A DNA stretch of 11,097 bases from JAAZNV01 sp049297375 (GTDB lineage Bacteria; Patescibacteriota; WWE3; UBA101185; UBA10185): contig JBAQUF010000016.1 of the NCBI GenBank assembly GCA_049297375.1, positions 1 to 11,097 of the forward strand, read 5' to 3'. The notes under the pieces are model-generated. The model did no database searches. It worked only from the letters and a program-made list of their open reading frames with translations, and was not told the DNA's origin. This document shows, in pieces, positions 6,142 to 11,097 of this stretch. Position 1 is the stretch's first letter. Every line of letters starts with the position of its first letter. The position numbers and the translations under genes were made by a program.

Positions 6142-7023
6142 ATGATCTACCACGAGCCTGTTCTTTTAAAAGAAGCAATAGAAAGTCTTAAGGTAAAAAA
6201 AGGTGGAAAGTATATAGATGCAACCCTTGGAGACGCTGGACATGCATTAGAGATATTAAAAGCAGATGGAAAGGTCTTAGGAATTGAAATAAATGAAGAA
6301 GCTTTAGAAAGAGCAAAAGAAAGAATTGAAAGAGAAAATTTGAGTCAAAATTTTATTGGAGTATTGGGGAACTTTAAAAATATAGAAGAAATTGCAAACA
6401 ACAATGATTTTGGTGAGGTACAGGGAATTCTCTATGATCTTGGTTACAGCTCCTTTGAACTAGACAGTGGGGGTTTTGGACTAAGCTTTCAGAAAGATGA
6501 GTCCTTAGATATGAGATTAGATAAAAGTTTAGGAGTAACTGCTGAAGATTTAGTTAACTCTCTTGGTGAAAAAGAGCTTTCCAACCTCATATTTAGCTAC
6601 TCAGATGAGAGAATGGCAAGGAAGTTTGCAAGAGCTATTGTCAAAGCTCGTAATTTGAAGAAAATTCGGACCACAGCAGAGCTTGCTGAAATACTAAAGT
6701 CTGCATCTTCTCCAGGTTATGAACGAGGTAGGATTCATCCTGCCACACGAACCTTCCAGGCACTTCGAATCGCAGTAAACGATGAGATAACTAACCTGGA
6801 AAAATCACTGCCTCGGGCCGCGCGCTTGTTGCTGCCTGGTAGTGTGATCGTACTGATCACCTTCCATTCATTGGAAGACAAAGTGACCAAGGATTTTGGT
6901 CGAAGTGCGCGGTCCAGTGTAAAGGAAGTGCTTGAAAAGCCAATAACTGCTTCTTATGAGGAGTTAGATTTTAATCCTAGAAGCAGGAGTGCAAAGCTTA
7001 GAGTTTTTGAAAAGATAAAATAA
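6142..7023 (+). CDS. rsmH: 16S rRNA (cytosine1402-N4)-methyltransferase RsmH (MraW)
   Basis: RsmH uses S-adenosylmethionine to methylate N4 of C1402 in the ribosomal P site. At 293 aa it is slightly short of the usual 300-315. Motifs in order: YHEPVLLKEAI (3-13), DATLGDAGHALEIL (the SAM loop, usually TLGGGGH), VLGIEINEEAL, ILYDLGYSSFELDSGGFG, LDMRLD, SDERMARKFARAIV, HPATRTFQALRIAVNDE and LITFHSLEDK. The start follows mraZ by 7 bp, with TAGGAT (6132-6137) overlapping the mraZ stop as a weak ribosome binding site. The SAM loop keeps the first Gly and the His but replaces two glycines by Asp and Ala. Codon use and GC change sharply between about 6649 and 6912: nine CGN and one AGG arginine codons, against only AGA/AGG before and after. 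The frame is intact, so the gene looks functional. Confidence 0.94.
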   Translation: MIYHEPVLLKEAIESLKVKKGGKYIDATLGDAGHALEILKADGKVLGIEINEEALERAKERIERENLSQNFIGVLGNFKNIEEIANNNDFGEVQGILYDLGYSSFELDSGGFGLSFQKDESLDMRLDKSLGVTAEDLVNSLGEKELSNLIFSYSDERMARKFARAIVKARNLKKIRTTAELAEILKSASSPGYERGRIHPATRTFQALRIAVNDEITNLEKSLPRAARLLLPGSVIVLITFHSLEDKVTKDFGRSARSSVKEVLEKPITASYEELDFNPRSRSAKLRVFEKIK

Positions 7024-7024
7024 C

Positions 7025-7333
7025 ATGTTTAAACAAAAGAAAAATATATTTAAATTAAGTTTTATACTTACAACTTTCATGTTTGTATCTAGTGTTATTT
7101 GCAAGTTGTATTTATGCAGTAGTTTAGCTGTAAAAAATAGTGAGTTAGAAGAAGCTATTAATACTAGAAAACAGCTTGAGAAAGAAGTATCAAGACTTAG
7201 TTTTAAAAATTCTGCTCTTTCTTCAATAGATCTTGTTGAAAAGAAAGCTAGAGATTCAGGTTTTGTTGACATGTCTGAAAGACTTTTATCCATAGATCCA
7301 AATGCTCCTGTTCAAGTTGCTGTTTTAAAGTAA
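7025..7333 (+). CDS. ftsL: FtsL/DivIC-like divisome protein
   Basis: This is a 102-aa bitopic protein: a short basic N-terminus (MFKQKKN), one membrane segment (about 9-31), then a charged helix (about 36-62) with heptad character, suited to a coiled coil, and a short outer tail (LVEKKARDSGFVDMSERL). FtsL pairs with FtsB and links the FtsQ scaffold to FtsW-FtsI at the septum. Sequence alone identifies this fast-changing family poorly. The call rests on topology, the KARDSGF-type tail seen in FtsL/DivIC proteins, and the position between rsmH and ftsI, where ftsL normally lies. The start codon is one base after the rsmH stop, with no clear Shine-Dalgarno sequence, so translation is probably coupled. 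FtsB or another DivIC-family member is the alternative. Confidence 0.78.
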   Translation: MFKQKKNIFKLSFILTTFMFVSSVICKLYLCSSLAVKNSELEEAINTRKQLEKEVSRLSFKNSALSSIDLVEKKARDSGFVDMSERLLSIDPNAPVQVAVLK

Positions 7334-7373
7334 AAATAGTTGTGTTCTAAAGTTTCACCTCTCTAAACATTTT

Positions 7374-7390
7374 TGTACAATTAAAGTATG
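7374..7390 (+). promoter_or_regulatory. Putative leaderless promoter of ftsI
   Basis: TACAAT at 7376-7381, preceded by TG, is followed by exactly 6 nt (TAAAGT) and the ATG at 7388. At 17 bp upstream lies TTTCAC (7353-7358), a poor -35. There is no Shine-Dalgarno sequence. ftsI thus may be transcribed separately, although the 54-bp gap from ftsL has no terminator and read-through is possible. Confidence 0.55.
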
Positions 7391-9223
7391 GTTCCAAGAA
7401 GAAGAAAGAAGTTAACTCTTGAGGATTGGAGAACTAATACAATTTTTGTATGTTTTGTTTCTTCTTTTCTTTTGATCATTGTGAGACTCTTTAATATTCA
7501 AGTTTTAAATCATGAAAGATACTTAGCTTTAGCTCAAGATCAATATTGGGATCAAACAATAATTTCTGCAAAAAGAGGAGATATTTTAAGTTCTGATGGA
7601 TACGTTCTTGCTGGGACTCAAACTTATTATCTTATGTTTGGAGAGCCTAAGAAGATAAAAGATCCATATCAAATAGCAAACGACTTAGCTGATATCATGA
7701 CTAACTTAAGATACAAGGAAGATACTGCGTTTGAGATCTCTAGTGGTGGAGGTGATAAAGAAGCTAGAGAAGATATGAAGAAAAGGTACTTTGATGAAAT
7801 GTATAAGTCCCTTTCTTTAAATTTAATGTGGGTTCCTCTTCAAAAAGAGCTTACGCCAATAGAAAAGGAAGAAATTGAAAAAAGAAATATTGAAGGAATT
7901 GGCTTTGATGATATGCCTATTAGGTATTATCCAGAAGGTTCCCTTGCAAGTCATATACTAGGTTTTGTGGCCAGCAATGATAAGGGAGAAAAGACTGGGT
8001 ACTATGGAATAGAAGGAAGTCTAAATAATGATTTAAAAGGGAGATCTGGAAAACTTCTTGAAGAAACGGATGCTGTAGGGCTCCCTATTCTTATGGGAAG
8101 CTATAAAAAAGTAGAACCCGTGCAAGGTAGAGATGTGATTTTAACAATAAATAGATCTGTTCAATATATAGTAGAAAAAAGATTAAAGGAAGCAGTGGAA
8201 AAGTATGATGCTGTATCAGGAAGTATTATTGTTATGAATCCATTTACTGGGGAAATTTTAGCCATGGCTAACTATCCAACATATTATCCTTCCGACTTTA
8301 CTGCTGAAGATGAGAGTAAGGAAGATCAAAGGAGAAAAAGTATAGAAAGGAAGAACTTATCCATATCAGATACTTACGAGCCTGGGTCTGTAATTAAGCC
8401 TTTAACTATATCTGCAGCTATAGATTTAGGAATAGTTACCCCAACGACCACATACCAAGATAGTGGACCTACTAGATACTCTGATTATGTAATAGATAAC
8501 TGGGATGGAAAACACTATGGTTTAATGAACATTATTGAACTTCTTCAAAAATCAAACAACATTGGAGCAGCTTGGGTGGGACATCAAGTTGGAAGAGAAA
8601 AGTTATATAAATACTTTTCTGACTTTGGAATAGGCACAAAAACAAATATTGATCTTGAAGGAGAAGATAGTGGAATACTTAGAAACTATAAAGAATGGAC
8701 AGATATAGATACAGCAACAGCTGCTTTTGGACAAGGTTTATCAGCGACACCTCTTCAAGTTCTTAATGCGTTTAATGCTATTGCAAATGGAGGTTATCTT
8801 CTTCAACCAAAGATAATATCTAAATTAGTGGATGAAAAGGAATCAATAGATATTCCAGTTAAGATTGTTAGGCAGGTGATGTCAAAAGAAACGTCAGATA
8901 CAATGGTAGATCTTCTTGAAAAAGCTGCAGAAGGAGGAGAAGCTAAGTACTTTATTCTTAAGGATTACAGAGTTTCTGGAAAAACAGGAACAGCTCAAAT
9001 TCCAGAAGGTGGAAAGTATTCCCCCGATAGAACAAATGCTACCTTTGTAGGTTTTATGACTGGTTCTAAGGTTTTTTCTATGATAGTAAAGTTTGAAGAA
9101 CCAAAGGTTTCTATATATGCAGCAGAAACATCTGCTCCTGTTTGGATGCAAGTTGCATTAGATTTGGTTAATTTTTATGGGATTCCTCCTGATAAAATTA
9201 CTGATTCAGCAGCTAAAAACTAA
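7388..9223 (+). CDS. ftsI: Penicillin-binding protein, FtsI/PBP2-like DD-transpeptidase
   Basis: This class B PBP cross-links peptidoglycan peptides outside the membrane, most likely at the division septum. The 611-aa protein has a short basic cytoplasmic N-terminus, a membrane anchor (about 17-38), a dimerisation/pedestal domain (about 60-225, with AKRGDILSSDG at 61-71 and IEGIGFDD followed by RYYPEGSLASHILGF), and a transpeptidase domain. The active-site motifs are complete: S334-x-x-K337 in EPGSVIKP, S389-x-N391 in KSNNIG, and K532-T533-G534 in SGKTGTAQ. Position after ftsL argues for FtsI rather than the elongation enzyme PBP2 or a SpoVD-type protein. There is no C-terminal PASTA domain. 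murE, murF and mraY, which often follow, are absent. A strong hairpin terminator lies downstream instead. Confidence 0.93.
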   Translation: MVPRRRKKLTLEDWRTNTIFVCFVSSFLLIIVRLFNIQVLNHERYLALAQDQYWDQTIISAKRGDILSSDGYVLAGTQTYYLMFGEPKKIKDPYQIANDLADIMTNLRYKEDTAFEISSGGGDKEAREDMKKRYFDEMYKSLSLNLMWVPLQKELTPIEKEEIEKRNIEGIGFDDMPIRYYPEGSLASHILGFVASNDKGEKTGYYGIEGSLNNDLKGRSGKLLEETDAVGLPILMGSYKKVEPVQGRDVILTINRSVQYIVEKRLKEAVEKYDAVSGSIIVMNPFTGEILAMANYPTYYPSDFTAEDESKEDQRRKSIERKNLSISDTYEPGSVIKPLTISAAIDLGIVTPTTTYQDSGPTRYSDYVIDNWDGKHYGLMNIIELLQKSNNIGAAWVGHQVGREKLYKYFSDFGIGTKTNIDLEGEDSGILRNYKEWTDIDTATAAFGQGLSATPLQVLNAFNAIANGGYLLQPKIISKLVDEKESIDIPVKIVRQVMSKETSDTMVDLLEKAAEGGEAKYFILKDYRVSGKTGTAQIPEGGKYSPDRTNATFVGFMTGSKVFSMIVKFEEPKVSIYAAETSAPVWMQVALDLVNFYGIPPDKITDSAAKN

Positions 9224-9273
9224 GTAAGTCTATTCTTACTAGATATTCCACACTTTTCAAAATCCCTGAATGT

Positions 9274-9389
9274 TATATCTTGGTATTTAGAAGAAGAGAA
9301 AGTAGCAACAGTGATGAGTCAAAACAAAGGTAGGATGGCAATAAAGCTGGGATAAAGAATTAACTTTCTTTATAACCCAGCTTTTTGTT
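9274..9389 (+). ncRNA. Possible small RNA or leader transcript between ftsI and the response regulator
   Basis: The 223-bp gap after ftsI holds a possible extended -10 (TGT plus TATATC, hexamer 9274-9279) with no good -35. About 65 nt of purine-rich sequence follow, then the strong hairpin at 9343-9384. A transcript from about 9286 would be near 100 nt. It includes a 13-codon reading frame (9314-9355, product MSQNKGRMAIKLG) whose stop lies in the hairpin. It may equally be the 3' untranslated region of ftsI. No known RNA family is recognised with confidence. Confidence 0.25.
9343..9389 (+). terminator. Strong intrinsic terminator after ftsI
   Basis: AAAGCTGGG (9343-9351) pairs with CCCAGCTTT (9376-9384). 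The stem continues with ATAAAGAA against TTCTTTAT after a 2-nt AA bulge, giving about 17 pairs and a small loop. TTTTTGTTT follows. It closes the mraZ-ftsI region. Confidence 0.9.
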
Positions 9390-9406
9390 TGCTTAAACTA
9401 AGCAAA
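9388..9406. repeat. Perfect 8-3-8 inverted repeat just upstream of the response-regulator promoter
   Basis: TTTGCTTA (9388-9395) and TAAGCAAA (9399-9406) are separated by AAC and end 5 bp before the putative -35. The shape is that of an operator for a dimeric helix-turn-helix protein. A weak second hairpin is the other reading, but it has no T-run. Confidence 0.5.
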
Positions 9407-9411
9407 TATTG

Positions 9412-9449
9412 TTTACTTATCAACTTCCATTTTGTAGTATTTACATATG
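9412..9449 (+). promoter_or_regulatory. Putative leaderless promoter of the response-regulator operon
   Basis: TTTACT (9412-9417) and TAGTAT (9435-9440) are spaced by 17 bp, the best -35/-10 pair among the units with this layout. Exactly 6 nt (TTACAT) follow before the ATG at 9447. No Shine-Dalgarno sequence is present. Confidence 0.6.
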
Positions 9450-9851
9450 CCTAAGAAAATATTATTTGTTGAAGATGACGAAGGGTTTTTTAATATATTT
9501 TCCGTTCCGCTAAAAATGAAAGGTTATGATATTGTTCATGTGTCTGATGGATCACTTGCTGTTGAAAAAGCAGTTTTAGAAAAACCTGATTTAATCCTTC
9601 TTGATATAGTTCTCCCAGGCACAAGTGGTTTGGATATATTAAAAGAACTAAGAGAAAGGGAAGAAACAAAGTTATTTAAGATAGTGATGCTAACTAACTT
9701 TGGAAGTGATGAAAACATAACAAAAGCTATGGAATATGGGGCTAGTGATTACTTAATGAAATACAATATTGTTCCTTCTGAACTTCCAAATAAGATAGCA
9801 GGATTTTTAGGAGAAACACAAGAATCTGTAGTAAGAGTAACCGAAGCTTAA
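9447..9851 (+). CDS. Stand-alone receiver-domain response regulator (CheY-like)
   Basis: A 134-aa receiver domain makes up the whole protein. The acidic pocket is E9/D10/D11 (LFVEDDEG), the phospho-acceptor is D53 in LLDIVLPG, the switch threonine is T83 (MLTNFG), and the conserved lysine is K105 in YLMKYN. No DNA-binding or enzymatic output domain follows. The last 20 residues (after GFLGE) are a short polar tail. It therefore either acts by protein contact, as CheY and Spo0F do, or passes phosphate to a further partner. The histidine kinase gene starts 9 bp after its stop, so the two form an operon and probably a cognate pair. The gene appears to be the first of its unit, with a leaderless-type promoter. 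Confidence 0.92.
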   Translation: MPKKILFVEDDEGFFNIFSVPLKMKGYDIVHVSDGSLAVEKAVLEKPDLILLDIVLPGTSGLDILKELREREETKLFKIVMLTNFGSDENITKAMEYGASDYLMKYNIVPSELPNKIAGFLGETQESVVRVTEA

Positions 9852-9860
9852 GCTGCCTAA

Positions 9861-10688
9861 ATGCAAGTATACATATTAAATATTTTAGTAATAGTAGAGT
9901 CTGTCCTTTTGCTTGTTACTTCGTTTATTCTTTTTTCAAAAACAAAAAATTTAACAAAACTTAAAAAGTACGAAGAAGCTTTGATAAATGCACAAGCTGA
10001 TCGACAAGCAAAACAAAACGATTTCTTTCCAATGCTTGTGCATGAACTAAGAGCACCCTTATCCGTAATTCAAGGGGCTGCAGATCTTCTTATTAAAAGC
10101 ACGGATTCGCTTAATGCAGAACAAATCCACACTCTTTTAAATCAAATAAAAATATCATCTTCGAGTTTACTCAAGATGGTCGGAGATATTTTAGATGTGT
10201 CAAAAATGGAGGGTGGTAAATTCCAAATAAATAAAACTTATGGATCTATTGATGACGTGTTAAAGGAGCAGTGTAGCTACTTTGAGCCTGTTGCACAAGT
10301 TAAAGGTGTTACTCTTTCTTGTCCGAATTCAGGGAGGCTGCCTAATTTTAGCTTTGATCCAGAAAGAATAAAGCAAGTGTTAAATAACCTCTTATCAAAT
10401 GCTATTAAGTTTAGTTCAAAAGGTAGTTCTGTTACTGTAACATCAAAGAAGGATAGTGGTTTTGTAAGGATTGAAGTTAGTGATAATGGTGTTGGTATAG
10501 TTGACAAGGATAAACCTCTCCTTTTTCAGAAGTTTTTTCAGGCATCTAATCGCAATGAAATAAAAGAAAAAGGAACTGGTTTGGGACTTGTTATTGCAAA
10601 AGGTGTTGTTGAGGCACATGGTGGAAAAATATGGATTGAGGATAACAAGCCAAAAGGATCAAAATTTATATTTACGCTTCCACTTTAG
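9861..10688 (+). CDS. Membrane-anchored sensor histidine kinase without a distinct sensor domain
   Basis: The protein is 275 aa. One membrane segment occupies about residues 5-26 at the very N-terminus, followed by a helical linker (27-55), the HisKA domain with the phosphorylated H61 (HELRAPLS), and an HATPase_c domain: N box near N176/N180 (LNNLLSNAIKFSS), G1 box DNGVGI (208-213), F box LFQKFF (221-226), and G2 box GTGLGL (238-243). There is no extracellular loop and no PAS, HAMP or GAF domain, so any signal must come through the membrane segment, the linker or a partner protein. An in-frame TAA lies directly before the ATG, so the start cannot be further upstream. No ribosome binding site is visible and expression may depend on coupling to the response regulator 9 bp before. 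The substrate is presumably D53 of that protein. Confidence 0.93.
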   Translation: MQVYILNILVIVESVLLLVTSFILFSKTKNLTKLKKYEEALINAQADRQAKQNDFFPMLVHELRAPLSVIQGAADLLIKSTDSLNAEQIHTLLNQIKISSSSLLKMVGDILDVSKMEGGKFQINKTYGSIDDVLKEQCSYFEPVAQVKGVTLSCPNSGRLPNFSFDPERIKQVLNNLLSNAIKFSSKGSSVTVTSKKDSGFVRIEVSDNGVGIVDKDKPLLFQKFFQASNRNEIKEKGTGLGLVIAKGVVEAHGGKIWIEDNKPKGSKFIFTLPL

Positions 10689-10716
10689 TAGTTACAAGCC
10701 TCTTTTGAAATGAGTA

Positions 10717-10754
10717 TTGTTCCATAATTTTTTCAATGTTACTATTTTTATATG
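10717..10754 (+). promoter_or_regulatory. Putative leaderless promoter of ppsA
   Basis: TTGTTC (10717-10722) and TACTAT (10740-10745) are spaced by 17 bp, with TGT before the hexamer as an extended -10. Exactly 6 nt (TTTTAT) separate it from the ATG at 10752. No Shine-Dalgarno sequence is visible. Confidence 0.6.
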
Positions 10755-11097
10755 AACAAACAAACTGCCCATATACTTTGGTTTAAAGATATTAGGAAAA
10801 CAGATATTCCACTGGCTGGAGGAAAGGGTGCTAACTTAGGGGAAATGACTAATGCAGGAATACCTGTTCCCGATGGTTTTGTTGTGACTGCTAAAGCTTA
10901 CTTTGATTTTATTAACTCAACCTCACTTAAAAAGAAGATATTGACAGAGTTAGATGATTTAGATGTAGATAATCAAGAAAAGTTAATGAAAGCTTCTGAA
11001 AATATAAAGACAGCTATTCTTCAAGCTCAAATGCCTAAGGAATTAGCAGAAGAAATAAAGGAGTACTATTTAGAGCTTTGTGGAGAAACAGATAAAT
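10752..11097 (+). CDS. ppsA: Phosphoenolpyruvate synthase (pyruvate, water dikinase), N-terminal part, cut by the window edge
   Basis: The frame runs open to the last base, giving 115 residues. LAGGKGANLGEMTNAG and IPVPDGFVVTAKAY (about 21-50) are the typical opening of the PEP-utilising enzyme ATP-binding domain shared by PEP synthase and pyruvate phosphate dikinase. The spacing from the start codon and the WFKDI opening favour PEP synthase. The enzyme makes phosphoenolpyruvate, AMP and phosphate from pyruvate, ATP and water, feeding gluconeogenesis and sugar-nucleotide supply. The phosphohistidine and PEP-binding domains lie beyond the window, so pyruvate phosphate dikinase cannot be fully excluded. 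It is 63 bp downstream of the histidine kinase and appears to have its own promoter. Confidence 0.88.
   Translation, partial: MNKQTAHILWFKDIRKTDIPLAGGKGANLGEMTNAGIPVPDGFVVTAKAYFDFINSTSLKKKILTELDDLDVDNQEKLMKASENIKTAILQAQMPKELAEEIKEYYLELCGETDK

Noticed and set aside
6964..7293. A 109-aa open frame on the minus strand
   Set aside because: It is antisense to ftsL and the rsmH end, with low-complexity content typical of a shadow frame.
9286..9389. T-box riboswitch
   Set aside because: Only short words resemble the family. The canonical core (GGTGGNACCGCG) is absent, the length is too small, and no aminoacyl-tRNA synthetase or amino-acid gene follows.
10706..10737. Hairpin TTGAAA/TTTCAA after the histidine kinase as a terminator
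   Set aside because: Only six AU-rich pairs across a loop of about 20 nt, with no T-run after it. Too weak to call.
1..11097. Alternative genetic code with UGA as glycine, known in some CPR lineages
   Set aside because: recO ends at TGA in the expected place, and all recognised genes read through with no in-frame UGA.
1..11097. CRISPR arrays, transposons, phage genes, tRNA or rRNA genes
   Set aside because: No spaced long repeats, terminal inverted repeats, transposase or integrase motifs, or tRNA-like cloverleaf segments were found on either strand.

Overview
The window is AT-rich chromosomal DNA that most likely comes from a Patescibacteria (CPR) bacterium of the Microgenomates type. The reasons are a small-genome gene set packed tightly on one strand, a DUF4012 membrane protein paired with a WcaJ-type sugar transferase, a single-chain (alpha2) glycyl-tRNA synthetase, and a shortened division/cell-wall (dcw) cluster. 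This placement is an inference. UGA is used as a normal stop (recO ends in TGA) and there are no in-frame UGA codons, so the recoded Gracilibacteria/Absconditabacteria are unlikely.

Layout. (1) 1-3004: the 3' end of a GT4-type glycosyltransferase, a polyprenyl-phosphate sugar-1-phosphate transferase and a large DUF4012 protein. This is a surface-glycan block closed by a perfect 11-bp hairpin at 3032-3058. (2) 3094-5211: recO (recombinational repair) and glyS (glycyl-tRNA synthetase), closed by a hairpin at 5238-5270 that also ends the convergent gene. (3) 5261-5569, minus strand: an unrecognised 102-aa gene, divergent from mraZ. (4) 5724-9223: mraZ, rsmH, ftsL and ftsI, with a helically phased array of TGG repeats in front of mraZ and a strong terminator after ftsI. 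(5) 9447-10688: a stand-alone receiver protein and a small membrane-anchored histidine kinase. (6) 10752-end: the start of a PEP synthase (ppsA).

How the parts fit. The first block would load a sugar onto the lipid carrier, extend it, and possibly place or process it at the envelope. The mraZ-ftsI block makes the division regulator, a 16S rRNA methyltransferase, a divisome scaffold protein and the septal transpeptidase. The two-component pair directly follows it and may respond to envelope state, but nothing in the sequence proves that link.

Main observations. Six genes that begin transcription units have a -10-like hexamer 5 to 6 nt before the ATG (exactly 6 nt in five of them), which implies leaderless mRNAs. 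Internal or leadered genes (the DUF4012 gene, rsmH, the minus-strand gene) instead carry Shine-Dalgarno sequences. The mraZ upstream region holds five TGG boxes at 11/10/11/10-bp steps, a probable MraZ operator of unusual sequence. A segment of about 265 bp inside rsmH switches abruptly to CGN arginine codons and much higher GC, suggesting a recombination tract or an assembly chimera. A possible small RNA or leader and an 8-3-8 palindrome lie between ftsI and the two-component genes. I see no tRNA, rRNA, CRISPR array, insertion sequence or prophage signal.
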